A stretch of DNA of 64,000 nucleotides. Source: CAVQJU01 sp963712905 (GTDB taxonomy: Bacteria; Acidobacteriota; Vicinamibacteria; Vicinamibacterales; CAVVIG01). Below, piece after piece: positions 1 to 8,210 of this stretch. The translations under genes and the position numbers were made by a program. Under the pieces are notes generated by a model that searched no databases, had not been told where the DNA came from, and saw only the letters and a list, made by a program, of their open reading frames with translations. Within the stretch, counting starts at the first letter, position 1. Every line of letters starts with the position of its first letter. The stretch covers positions 124,001-188,000 of the forward strand of contig CAVQJU010000004.1 of the NCBI GenBank assembly GCA_963712905.1, given 5' to 3'.

Positions 1-1
1 C

Positions 2-319
<318 letters not shown>

Positions 320-339
320 CATTCTCTCGTCCAAAGAGA

Positions 340-352
340 GACAGTAATTGTC
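340..352. promoter_or_regulatory. candidate activator (PilR) site upstream of pilA1
   Basis: Inverted repeat GACA-N5-TGTC centred about 95 bp upstream of the -24 element of the first pilin promoter. Known PilR sites contain a TGTC core. An ATTGTCA word (347-353) recurs upstream of the second pilin. The assignment is inference. Confidence 0.35.
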
Positions 353-440
353 AGTTCTTACAGGTTTTGCATCGGAAACAACGGACGTTTTTCGATGTAA
401 CTCGTTACTGTTAATGGACTTATTGCCGTAGTTCAGCTTG

Positions 441-455
441 TGGCACCTGCGTTGC
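441..455 (+). promoter_or_regulatory. sigma-54 promoter of first pilin gene
   Basis: TGGCAC-N5-TTGC with the exact GG-N10-GC spacing of RpoN promoters. Transcription should start near 467, giving a leader of about 60 nt before the ATG at 528. The 320-527 gap holds this promoter and the candidate activator site and no gene. Confidence 0.85.
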
Positions 456-527
456 TCAAGAGGGAGGCACGGCTCGGCTACGACAGGCCTGCCGTCAAAC
501 ATTCAGTAACGGATTGAGGGAGAGAAG

Positions 528-1028
528 ATGCGAACGAACCAGAAGGGTTTCACACTGATCGAGCTGCTGATCGTGGTTGCGATCATCGGCATCATCGCGG
601 CGATCGCGGTGCCTGGCTTGCTCCGCGCCCGCATGTCGGGCAACGAGGCCTCGGCCATCGGGTCGATGCGCGCCGTCAACACGTCGCAGCAGAACTACTC
701 GCAGCAGTGCAACGGCTACTCGCCGAGCCTGACCGAGCTGCGCATCGCCGGCAACTTCCTCTCGCCCGACCTCACGGCCACGGCGTCGGTCGCCAAGAGC
801 GGCTTCACCGTGACGATGGTTCAGTCGACCCTGGGCGCGGCGATTCCGGCGCCCCCGGCGGGCTGCACGGCGACCACGACCAACTACTACGCGACGGCGG
901 TTCCGATGTCGTTCGGTTCGACGGGCACGCGGTCGTTCGCGACGACGGAGCAGGGCACGATCTTCTACGCGAGCGCCGCTGCGGCTCCCGCGGACCCGAT
1001 TCCGGCCGCCGCGACCCCGATTCAGTAA
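528..1028 (+). CDS. pilA: type IV major pilin, copy 1
   Basis: A 166-residue type IVa prepilin. The short leader MRTNQKG is followed by FTLIELLIVVAI, with the conserved Glu at +5 of the mature protein, so prepilin peptidase should cut after Gly7; a matching enzyme is encoded at 23802-24581. Two cysteines (Cys61, Cys113) could close a disulfide in the globular domain, and the C-terminus is Ala/Pro rich. A GGGAGAGAAG ribosome site lies just before the ATG. The gene sits directly behind a PilR-like regulator and a sigma-54 promoter. The next gene encodes a pilin that differs at only four residues. Confidence 0.95.
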   Translation: MRTNQKGFTLIELLIVVAIIGIIAAIAVPGLLRARMSGNEASAIGSMRAVNTSQQNYSQQCNGYSPSLTELRIAGNFLSPDLTATASVAKSGFTVTMVQSTLGAAIPAPPAGCTATTTNYYATAVPMSFGSTGTRSFATTEQGTIFYASAAAAPADPIPAAATPIQ

Positions 1029-1052
1029 CTACGTCGACCGCTTCTTCTCCCA

Positions 1053-1090
1053 CCGGCATGGCTCCGCAAGGGGCCATGCCGGTTTTCATT
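1053..1090 (+). terminator. rho-independent terminator of pilA copy 1
   Basis: A perfect 10-bp stem (CCGGCATGGC with GCCATGCCGG at 1053-1062 and 1073-1082) followed by a T-rich tail. The same hairpin, with one loop base changed, follows the second pilin. Confidence 0.9.
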
Positions 1091-1116
1091 TTGGGACACC
1101 CGCGGAAGGCATTCCC

Positions 1117-1131
1117 TGACACTCGGTGTCA
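1117..1131. promoter_or_regulatory. candidate activator site upstream of pilA2
   Basis: Perfect palindrome TGACAC-TCG-GTGTCA centred about 105 bp upstream of the second -24 box, plus an ATTGTCA word at 1148-1154 also found upstream of pilA1. It is a plausible PilR or other activator site by position and TGTC content. The 1029-1326 gap holds the terminator, this site and a promoter, and no gene. Confidence 0.4.
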
Positions 1132-1228
1132 ATCCGGCCAGTCATTTATTGTCAATTTGAGCCGATTTCGATCCTGTAATATCATTCTAAGATATTGAAT
1201 ATTAGCCCTTTAGTGGTATCTATGCAGG

Positions 1229-1243
1229 TGGCATATCGGTTGC
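1229..1243 (+). promoter_or_regulatory. sigma-54 promoter of second pilin gene
   Basis: TGGCAT-N5-TTGC with exact GG-N10-GC spacing, preceding the pilin ATG by 83 bp after the last base of the element. It lies downstream of the pilA1 terminator, so the second copy has its own transcription signal. Confidence 0.75.
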
Positions 1244-1326
1244 TTTTCTTGGGGGCACGGCGAGCCCGGAAGGGCACAGTCGTAATAGAACACTTCAGCC
1301 AAACGGATACGAAGGAGAACAGACCG

Positions 1327-1827
1327 ATGCGAACGAATCAGAAAGGTTTCACGTTGATCGAGCTGTTGATCGTGGTTGCGATCATCGGCATCATCGCGGC
1401 GATCGCGGTGCCCGGGCTCCTGCGCGCCCGCATGTCGGGCAACGAGGCGTCGGCCATCGGGTCGATGCGCGCCATCAACACCTCGCAGCAGAATTACTCG
1501 CAGCAGTGCAACGGCTACTCGCCGAGCCTGACCGAGCTGCGCATCGCCGGCAACTTCCTGTCGCCCGACCTCACCGCCACGGCCACGGTGGCCAAGAGCG
1601 GGTTCAACGTGACGATGGTCCAGTCGACCCTGGGCGCAGCGATTCCGGCGCCTCCGGCGGGCTGCACGGCCACCACGACGAACTACTACGCGACGGCGGT
1701 TCCGCTCTCGTTCGGTTCGACGGGCACGCGGTCGTTCGCGACGACGGAGCAGGGCACGATCTTCTACGCGAGCGCCGCTGCGGCTCCCGCGGACCCGATT
1801 CCGGCCGCTGCGACCCCGATTCAGTAA
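1327..1827 (+). CDS. pilA: type IV major pilin, copy 2
   Basis: A 166-residue prepilin identical to the upstream copy except for V50I, S87T, T94N and M127L. Leader, cleavage site, Glu+5 and both cysteines are kept. An upstream in-frame extension to 1195 exists, but ATG 1327 is chosen because it has an AAGGAG ribosome site and gives the normal prepilin leader. It has its own sigma-54 promoter and terminator, so the two copies can be expressed independently. The near-identity shows a recent tandem duplication or ongoing gene conversion. Confidence 0.95.
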   Translation: MRTNQKGFTLIELLIVVAIIGIIAAIAVPGLLRARMSGNEASAIGSMRAINTSQQNYSQQCNGYSPSLTELRIAGNFLSPDLTATATVAKSGFNVTMVQSTLGAAIPAPPAGCTATTTNYYATAVPLSFGSTGTRSFATTEQGTIFYASAAAAPADPIPAAATPIQ

Positions 1828-1849
1828 CGCTTCGCGGTTTTCACAATCA

Positions 1850-1889
1850 CCGGCATGGCTTCGCAAGGGGCCATGCCGGTTTCTTTTTT
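1850..1889 (+). terminator. rho-independent terminator of pilA copy 2
   Basis: CCGGCATGGC/GCCATGCCGG stem (1850-1859, 1870-1879) and a TTTCTTTTTT tail. It also lies at the end of the convergent gene ending at 1898. Confidence 0.9.
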
Positions 1890-1897
1890 GCGGGGAT

Positions 1898-2926
1898 TTA
1901 CTTGCCGGGTGAGGAAGCTGCCGCGTCGGCCGCCTTCTTCTCTTCGAGACGCGCGCCGACGAGCGTGTTGTACAGGCCGTAATTCCCCTCGTGGCAGGCG
2001 TGCTCGAAGAGCGGTCCCGACGTCGTGACCATGGGCATTTCGGCGGTCCACGGCCGCGTCCACGTCGAGGGATCCTCGACGGTGAAGCTGTACTGGATCG
2101 CGTCGGCGGCCACGCGCGTGAACCGCTCCGTCACGCGCATGTTCTCGCTCGAGCCTTCCAGCGGATTCTTGCCGTTGAAGTTGGTCGTCTCGACGACGAG
2201 GGTGTTGCCCTCCCACCGTCCGCGCGACAGCCCGATCCATTGCCGGACATTACCCGGGGGCTGCGCGGCGGCGTCGAGGGGAATGATGCGGACGTCGTGG
2301 ATCATCTCCGTGAGAATCATCACGTAGCCTGGCGCCTGCACGATCTGATAGTTGGCGTTGTAGGCGGCGTTCAGCATCGGCGGGCCGGAGCCCACCATGA
2401 TGAGGCACCGGTCGTCGAGCTGGTTGCTCTGCGCCGAGTCCCATCGGCCGACGCGCTTGGCGAGCTCGGCGGCCGCGGCGGCCCGCTTCTGTCCCTCGGC
2501 CGAGAGCGGCGGAAGGCGGCCGTTTTCCGGGTCCACGATCAGCGACGTCCGCAGATTGCGGGCGAGCTTCGACTGGCTCTTGTCGAGTCCGAACTGGCTG
2601 AAGTCGTAGTGCACGTCCGCGACGGTCCCGGGCGTGGTCAGCTCGCTCTCGTTGGCGGCGGCGCGTTTCTCCGCTTCGACGGCTTCGGCGGGCGTGTAGA
2701 ACGGCTTGCTCACGTCCCTGGGCCGCTGGAGTGGCGTGTAGGTGGAGTTGGTCCAGAACCCCTGGATGTCCGGCTGCCCGTCCGGCGTGCGCGGGGGCGT
2801 GTAGGGCTTCGCCGGCTGGCTCGCTCTCGTTCCAGCGGGTGGCGTCTGACCCGCGACAGCGACCGGCGCCAGCGACATGGTGGCGACCGCCACGAGACCG
2901 ACGCAGGCGACCAATGGACGAGTCAT
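1898..2926 (-). CDS. secreted 'GRWEGNTLVV' family protein of unknown function
   Basis: A 342-residue exported protein with an N-terminal signal peptide (about residues 1-26, ending AVAG). A Pro-rich stretch leads into PRTPDGQPDIQGFW, an opening common in acidobacterial secreted proteins. The core has DDRCLIMVGSGPP (about 171-183) and the hallmark GRWEGNTLVVETTNF (236-250). Two further proteins in the window, at 12108-13031 and 13994-14749, share this core in weaker form. I know of no established biochemical role for the family. The gene converges on the pilin terminator and is divergent from the NHL-repeat gene at 3095. Confidence 0.75.
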   Translation of the reverse strand: MTRPLVACVGLVAVATMSLAPVAVAGQTPPAGTRASQPAKPYTPPRTPDGQPDIQGFWTNSTYTPLQRPRDVSKPFYTPAEAVEAEKRAAANESELTTPGTVADVHYDFSQFGLDKSQSKLARNLRTSLIVDPENGRLPPLSAEGQKRAAAAAELAKRVGRWDSAQSNQLDDRCLIMVGSGPPMLNAAYNANYQIVQAPGYVMILTEMIHDVRIIPLDAAAQPPGNVRQWIGLSRGRWEGNTLVVETTNFNGKNPLEGSSENMRVTERFTRVAADAIQYSFTVEDPSTWTRPWTAEMPMVTTSGPLFEHACHEGNYGLYNTLVGARLEEKKAADAAASSPGK

Positions 2927-3039
2927 AGAAATCTCCTGGCTGGCCGGACCTGGCTGCCTCTCGATTCGCCTATCATACCCGCCCGACGGCCGCAGGGGAT
3001 GTCCGACGAGGACAAGGAAGACGCACCGTCATCCGGGGC

Positions 3040-3045
3040 TATAAT
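3040..3045 (+). promoter_or_regulatory. candidate -10 element for NHL-repeat genes
   Basis: A perfect TATAAT in a GC-rich gap 50 bp before the ATG at 3095. No convincing -35 is visible 17 bp upstream, so the call rests on the -10 alone. Confidence 0.4.
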
Positions 3046-3094
3046 CGGCCGTTCATTGGGGGCAGGCCCCGGTCTTGTTCTGGAGGTTGCGGCA

Positions 3095-4186
3095 ATGAAG
3101 CGATGCCTGACGTTCTCGCTCACCCTCGTCGCGATGGTCGGCGCGCTGTCGCTGATGTTCGCTCCGCTCTCGCGGCCGGTGTCGGCGCAGAGCAAGGCCA
3201 CGGCCACCAACGTCCCGGTGATTCCGCACGAAGCGGTGCCCAACTTCTTCAAGAACCCTCCCGGAATCTACACGGGCGAGAACATGGGCATCGCCACCAA
3301 CTCGAAGGGCAACATCTACATCTACCATCGCGCGTACGAGACGCGTCTGTTCGAGTACTCGCCGCAAGGCACCTTCACGCGCGAGATCGGGCGCAACAAC
3401 TACGGGTTCGCTTTCGCGCACTCGGTGCGCGTGGACGCCGACGACAACATCTGGGCCGTTGACGAAGGCACCGACATGCTCGTCAAGTTCAGCCCCGAGG
3501 GCCGGGTGCTGATGACGATTGGCCGGCGCGAGGATCCCGTGGCGATGCTCTCGAACATGCCGGGCGGCGGCGCGTTCCACGGCCGCAACGAGAAGTACCG
3601 GTTCGGCCGGGAGACCGACGTCGCGTGGGATCAGCAGGGCAACATCTTCGTACCCGACGGCTACAGCGACGCGCGCGTCGTCAAGTTCGACAAGAACGGC
3701 CGCTTCATCAAGGCCGTCGGCACGCGGGGGAACGGCAACCTCCAGTTCAACACGCCGCACTCGATCGCCACCGACTTCCAGGGAAATGTCTATGTCGCCG
3801 ACCGCGGCAATGCCCGCGTCCAGGTGCTCGACAACGACCTGAACTGGAAGGCGAACTACACGAACGTCGGAAATCCGTGGGCGGTGTGCGTCTCCGGCGG
3901 TCCGGGGCCGAAGAACCCCGGCAAGCAGTACCTCTACGCGTCCAACTCCTGGCCGGACAGCGCGCCGGCCGCCGCCGCGGAGTTCACCGGCGAGATTTAC
4001 AAGATGGAGCTCGACGGCACCATCATCGGCAAGTTCGGACGGGGCGGGAAGGCCCCTGGTGAATTCTCGACGACTCATCAGATGGACTGCCGCGATCCCA
4101 ACGTGATCTACACCGCCGAGATCAACAACTGGCGCTCGCAGAAGATTCTGCTGAAGCCCCAGGCGGCGAAGTCGACCGCGAACTAG
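3095..4186 (+). CDS. secreted NHL-repeat beta-propeller protein
   Basis: 363 residues. A Sec signal peptide (MKRC..FAPLSRPVSAQ) is followed by recurring NHL-type blades such as DDNIWAVDEG..LVKFSPEGR, QGNIFVPDGYSDARVVKFDKNGR and QGNVYVADRGNARVQVLD, which should form a six-bladed propeller. ATG 3095 is chosen over an upstream extension because TGGAGG lies 8 bp before it and it gives a clean signal peptide. NHL propellers bind ligands or act as lyases or peptidylglycine-type enzymes; nothing here specifies a substrate. It is followed after 10 bp by a paralogue, so the two are probably co-transcribed. Confidence 0.85.
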   Translation: MKRCLTFSLTLVAMVGALSLMFAPLSRPVSAQSKATATNVPVIPHEAVPNFFKNPPGIYTGENMGIATNSKGNIYIYHRAYETRLFEYSPQGTFTREIGRNNYGFAFAHSVRVDADDNIWAVDEGTDMLVKFSPEGRVLMTIGRREDPVAMLSNMPGGGAFHGRNEKYRFGRETDVAWDQQGNIFVPDGYSDARVVKFDKNGRFIKAVGTRGNGNLQFNTPHSIATDFQGNVYVADRGNARVQVLDNDLNWKANYTNVGNPWAVCVSGGPGPKNPGKQYLYASNSWPDSAPAAAAEFTGEIYKMELDGTIIGKFGRGGKAPGEFSTTHQMDCRDPNVIYTAEINNWRSQKILLKPQAAKSTAN

Positions 4187-4196
4187 GAGACGCGCC

Positions 4197-5333
4197 ATGA
4201 TAAGAACATTGAAAACGTCACGAACACTCCTGGCGTGTCTGACAGCGGCGGTCCTGGCGCTCGGCGCATCGCTCGCGGCGCAATCCGCGCGGGACATTCC
4301 GTTCGACGCCACCGACGTGCTGAAGACGCCGATCGACACGTACGTCGGCGAAGTCGGCGGCGTGGGGCAGAATTCAAAGGGCCAGATTTTCGTCTACACG
4401 CGGACGGGGCACCCCTACGCGACCGTCGGCGACAACCGGACATTTGCGCGCGGCGGCTCGCGCCTCCTCCAGTTCGACAAGACTGGAAAGTTCGAGCGCG
4501 AGCTGGGCCAGATGGTCTATGGCTTCAACGCCGCGATTGGCCTGCGCGTCGATCCGCAGGACAACGTGTGGACGATAGACGAGGCGGCCAGCCAGGTCGT
4601 CAAGTTCGATGCGGAGGGGCGCGTCGCCCTCGTCCTCGGACGAAAGCCCGAGGCAATCAACGTGCGTCCCGCCGCGGGCCGCGGCGGGCCTGGCGGCGGC
4701 GACGGTGAAGGCGGCGGCCGCGCCGGGGCTCCCGCTGGCGGTGGTGGTCGCGGCGGGCCGGCCGGCCCTCCCGGATCGGGTACTCCAGGCTCCACGTTCA
4801 ACCGCCCGACGGATGTCGCATGGGATCGGGCCGGCAACATCTACATCACGGACGGCATCGGCAACACGAACCGCGTCGCCAAGTTCGACAAGAGCGGCAA
4901 CTTCGTCAAGCAGTGGGGATCGACCGGGTCGGGGAACGGCCAGTTCGCCGGCGTGAAGAGCCTGGCGGTCGACGCGCAGGGCAACGTCTACGTGGCCGAC
5001 GTCGGCAACAAACGCATTCAGGTGTTCGACGCCGACGGGAACTTCAAGTCGCAGTTCGGCAACGTCGGCACGCCGCTCACGATGTGCATGACGACGGGCG
5101 CGACGCAGTATCTCTATGTTTCGCACTCGGGCGATCCCGACGGCATGGAAGACGCGGCCATCTACAAGGTCCAGCTGGATGGACAGGTCGTGGGCAAGTT
5201 CGGCTCGGCCGGCAAGCTGCCGAAACAGTTCGGTCTGGCCAACTCGATCGATTGCCGCAACGAGAACGAGCTGCTCGTCGGCGAGATGACGAACTGGCGC
5301 GTGCAGAAAGTCACCCTGAGAGCTGCCCGTTAA
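4197..5333 (+). CDS. secreted NHL-repeat protein with Gly/Pro-rich insertion
   Basis: 378 residues, paralogue of the preceding gene. It has a signal peptide (to about ASLAAQ), then NHL blades (DNVWTIDEAASQVVKFDAEG, AGNIYITDGIGNTNRVAKFD, QGNVYVADVGNKRIQVFD) and a shared C-terminus (DCRNENELLVGEMTNWRVQK). Between blades, around residues 158-198, it carries a Gly/Ala/Pro-rich low-complexity segment absent from its neighbour. AGGAGA precedes the ATG. The last 11 bases overlap the apparent start of the FrnE-like gene. Confidence 0.85.
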   Translation: MIRTLKTSRTLLACLTAAVLALGASLAAQSARDIPFDATDVLKTPIDTYVGEVGGVGQNSKGQIFVYTRTGHPYATVGDNRTFARGGSRLLQFDKTGKFERELGQMVYGFNAAIGLRVDPQDNVWTIDEAASQVVKFDAEGRVALVLGRKPEAINVRPAAGRGGPGGGDGEGGGRAGAPAGGGGRGGPAGPPGSGTPGSTFNRPTDVAWDRAGNIYITDGIGNTNRVAKFDKSGNFVKQWGSTGSGNGQFAGVKSLAVDAQGNVYVADVGNKRIQVFDADGNFKSQFGNVGTPLTMCMTTGATQYLYVSHSGDPDGMEDAAIYKVQLDGQVVGKFGSAGKLPKQFGLANSIDCRNENELLVGEMTNWRVQKVTLRAAR

Positions 5334-5973
5334 GATCCACATCTGGTCCGACGTTGTCTGCCCCTGGTGCTACGTGGGGAAGCGCCGCCTCGAGCGGGCG
5401 CTCGACGGCTTTGCCCACCGCGATCAGGTGGAGGTGACGCATCGGGCATTCCAGCTCGACCCGGCGCGGCCCCGAGGCCAAACTTCGAGCCGCCGCACCA
5501 TGCTCATGTCGAAGTACCACCGCACCTCCGCCGAAGTCCTCGAGATGGATCGGAAAATGGAAGCGCTCGCGGCCGCCGAAGGCCTCGAGTACCACCTGAC
5601 CGACGCAAACCTGACCGGCAATACGCTGGACGCCCACCAGTTGCTGCACCTGGCAGCAACCCATGGCCTCCGGGACGCCATGCTCGAACGGCTCTACCGC
5701 GCGTATTTCACCGAGCAGCGGTCGATCTTCGATCGCGAGTCGCTCGTGGCCCTGGGAGCCGAGACGGGGCTCGACCCTGGCGAGGCCCGTCAGGCGCTCG
5801 ACAGCGGCGCCTACGCTGAGGCGGTCGCCGACGATCTGAAAGAAGCGAAGTCGCTCGGCATCACCGGCGTTCCCTTCTTCGTCATCGACAACCGCTACGC
5901 GATCTCCGGCGCACAGCAGGCGGAGGTGTTCAGTCAGGCCCTCGCGCGCGTCTGGGAAGAGCGCGACGGCTAG
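5323..5973 (+). CDS. DsbA/FrnE-family thiol oxidoreductase, apparent CTG start
   Basis: About 216 residues of the DsbA/2-hydroxychromene-2-carboxylate isomerase superfamily. The thioredoxin-fold start KIHIWSDVVCPWCYVGKRR carries the CPWC active site, and the cis-Pro motif TGVPFF lies near residue 180. The first ATG/GTG codons in frame fall after the CPWC motif, and an in-frame TGA at 5317-5319 blocks extension, so CTG at 5323 is the only sensible start (MPVKIHIW). It would overlap the NHL gene by 11 bases. No signal peptide is seen, so a cytoplasmic FrnE-like role is more likely than periplasmic DsbA. A start-codon sequencing error is the alternative. Confidence 0.8.
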   Translation: MPVKIHIWSDVVCPWCYVGKRRLERALDGFAHRDQVEVTHRAFQLDPARPRGQTSSRRTMLMSKYHRTSAEVLEMDRKMEALAAAEGLEYHLTDANLTGNTLDAHQLLHLAATHGLRDAMLERLYRAYFTEQRSIFDRESLVALGAETGLDPGEARQALDSGAYAEAVADDLKEAKSLGITGVPFFVIDNRYAISGAQQAEVFSQALARVWEERDG

Positions 5974-5981
5974 GCCGGCTC

Positions 5982-6716
5982 ATGGGCTCCAGATACGCGG
6001 CCATGTCGGCCGTTGTTGCGCTCGCGCTCATCGTCCTGACGGCCGGCGGCGTGCGCGGCCAGGCCCCGCAGAGACGAACCGTCTGGGACGGCGTTTACAC
6101 GGAGGCTCAAGCGTCTCGCGGAAAGGCTCAGTACGAAACGAGCTGCCGTTCGTGTCATCGGGACGGACCGCGCCGCGACGATGCGTTCATGCGCGATTGG
6201 GGCGGGAGCGATCTGGAAACCCTCTTCAATCAGATCAAGACCTCCATGCCAGCCGGCGCGCCCGCCAGTCTCAGCGACGCCGCGTATACCGACATCGTCG
6301 CCTACGTGCTGCAGGCCAACGCCTTCCCGGCCGGCAGCAGCGAGCTCGCCGCGGCCGCGATAGGGCCCATCCGGATCGAGGGCAGAAGTGGGCCCGCGCC
6401 GGTGCCGGATTTCGCATTGGTCCGCGTGGTCGGCTGCCTGTCGCAAGGCCCCGGTTCATCGTGGACGCTGGCCGACGCCGGCGAACCAGTCAGAACGAAA
6501 GACCCGGCAGCATCCACAGATGACGAACTGAAACAGTCGCAGGCGGCGGGAACCGGCACGCAGGCATTCCTGCTGCTGAACGTGTTTCCGACTCCGGACT
6601 CGTACGCGGGTCACAGAATCGAAGCGAAAGGATTCCTGATCAGAGATCCTGGCGGGAACCGCATCAACGTCACGTCGGTGCGCAGCCTCACACCGCGATG
6701 CGGCGGCGCGCGTTGA
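5982..6716 (+). CDS. secreted mono-heme cytochrome c domain protein
   Basis: 244 residues. A signal peptide (about 1-27, ending VRGQ) is followed by a class I cytochrome c domain with CRSCH (55-59) as the heme site; a Met in KTSMPAGAP is a candidate distal ligand. The C-terminal half (about 130-244) has no recognised domain. It sits 8 bp after the FrnE-like gene in the same direction. A periplasmic electron-transfer role is inferred. ATG 6003 (residue 8) is an alternative start. Confidence 0.8.
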   Translation: MGSRYAAMSAVVALALIVLTAGGVRGQAPQRRTVWDGVYTEAQASRGKAQYETSCRSCHRDGPRRDDAFMRDWGGSDLETLFNQIKTSMPAGAPASLSDAAYTDIVAYVLQANAFPAGSSELAAAAIGPIRIEGRSGPAPVPDFALVRVVGCLSQGPGSSWTLADAGEPVRTKDPAASTDDELKQSQAAGTGTQAFLLLNVFPTPDSYAGHRIEAKGFLIRDPGGNRINVTSVRSLTPRCGGAR

Positions 6717-6729
6717 GCGAAGCGAGGTC

Positions 6730-8208
6730 TCAGCGCGGCGGCGCGACCGTTGCGGCGGCGCCGATCACCTCGCGGAGCGTGGCCGCCGTGGGTGGTGAGC
6801 TCACGATGTTCATCCCGCGCTGCACGCCCTCGGCGATCTTCAGCGGCGTCCAGCCTTTCGCGTTCGGCTGATTCCACACCTCGATCCGGGCGCCCTTCCC
6901 GGCCAGGAAGCGCACGACGGTCGGCGCGTGTTTGTACGCGGCGCCGTGCATGACGGTCTCCCCGTTCTTGTCGACCGCGTTGAGGTCGTTGCCGAGCTGC
7001 AGCGCCACCGTCACGGCATCCAGTACTTCCGGTTCGGTTCCGGGGTCTTCACCCGGCGCCTGTGTGCCGACTCCGGCAGCGACCATCAACGGCGTCGTGT
7101 TGTCTTCGTTCGGCAGCAGCGGGTCGGCGCCAAGCTGGGCCAGCAGACGCATCAGCTCGCCGTCGGCCGTTCTGGCCGCGAGGAGGAACGGCGTGGCGCC
7201 GATCGAGTTCAGCGTGGTCACGCCCATGCCCGGCTTCTTCGTCACGCGGGCGTTCAACGCGGCTCCCCTGGCGACCAGCTTGCGGACGAAATCGAGGCTG
7301 TCCATGTTGCCGGACCCTTCCGGAGCCGGGTTGTTGCTCCCGGAAACGCCGGCCTTGCGGACCCACGACACCTGGTGCAGCGCCGTCCACCCTTGAGGCG
7401 CCGCGTTGGGATCGGAGCCCCGATCCAGCAACAGCGCGGCGAGCTCGTAGTGCGCGTTCGCGGCGGAGAGCAGGAAGGCATTGAGGCCGACTTCGGGATC
7501 GGCGGAACCGACCGCTGGCGCCGCGCCGCCGGCACGCGGGCGTGACCGGACCGGGAGGGAATCGTTCAGGTCCGCTCCCGCGTTCAACAACGCCCGGACC
7601 GCGCCGATCTGGCCCTCGCGCGCGGCGAACAACAGGGCCGTGAATCCACCGTTCGAACGCGCGTGGATGTCGGCTCCGCCCTCGACGAGCGCCTGAATCA
7701 CGGCGGGATAGCCCTCGACCGCCGCCCACATCAGCGCGGTCTGCCCGTGCCAGCCTTCCCTGGCGTTCACCGCGGCTCCAGCCTCGACGAGCGCTTTCAC
7801 CGCATCCAGCTTGCCCGTGCGCGCGGCCGTCATGAGCACCGTCTCGCCCTCGGGCAGCGCGGTGTTCGGATCGGCGCCGGCTTTCAGCAGCAGGACGATC
7901 GTTGCGGCGCTCCCGTTGGTGCAGGCGAGCCAGAGGGGCGTCACGCCGTAGCGATTCGCGGCTTTGACGCTGGCGCCGGCGCGCAGCAGCAGCTCGACCA
8001 GCTCCGGGTGGTCGCCGTCGACGGCCCAGTGGAGCGCCGTCGTGCCGTCGGCCTCGGGCGTGTTCACGTCCACACGCCGGGTCAGCATCGTGCGAACGGC
8101 AGCTTCGTCCGTGGCTTTGACGGCCTCGATCAGCCGGAGGTCGGCGGCGACGGCGTGTCCGCCAGTCAGCCACAACAACGGCACGAGCCAGCCCAGGCGA
8201 GTCAGCAC
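6730..8208 (-). CDS. secreted ankyrin-repeat protein
   Basis: 492 residues with a signal peptide (MLTRLGWLVPLLWLTGGHAVA) and about nine ankyrin repeats of the form DGTTALHWAVDGDHPELVELLLRAGA. The array is interrupted by less regular stretches around residues 225-240 and 300-330. Ankyrin arrays bind proteins, and export suggests a periplasmic or extracellular partner. Transcribed in the same direction as, and 2 bp after, the DUF1552 gene, it may be the last gene of the DUF1592-DUF1552-ankyrin operon. Confidence 0.85.
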   Translation of the reverse strand: MLTRLGWLVPLLWLTGGHAVAADLRLIEAVKATDEAAVRTMLTRRVDVNTPEADGTTALHWAVDGDHPELVELLLRAGASVKAANRYGVTPLWLACTNGSAATIVLLLKAGADPNTALPEGETVLMTAARTGKLDAVKALVEAGAAVNAREGWHGQTALMWAAVEGYPAVIQALVEGGADIHARSNGGFTALLFAAREGQIGAVRALLNAGADLNDSLPVRSRPRAGGAAPAVGSADPEVGLNAFLLSAANAHYELAALLLDRGSDPNAAPQGWTALHQVSWVRKAGVSGSNNPAPEGSGNMDSLDFVRKLVARGAALNARVTKKPGMGVTTLNSIGATPFLLAARTADGELMRLLAQLGADPLLPNEDNTTPLMVAAGVGTQAPGEDPGTEPEVLDAVTVALQLGNDLNAVDKNGETVMHGAAYKHAPTVVRFLAGKGARIEVWNQPNAKGWTPLKIAEGVQRGMNIVSSPPTAATLREVIGAAATVAPPR

Positions 8209-8210
8209 TA

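Noticed and set aside
1991..4186. Long plus-strand frame covering the GRWEG gene and the NHL gene
   Set aside because: The part before 3095 is antisense to a clear minus-strand gene; signal peptide and ribosome site place the start at 3095.
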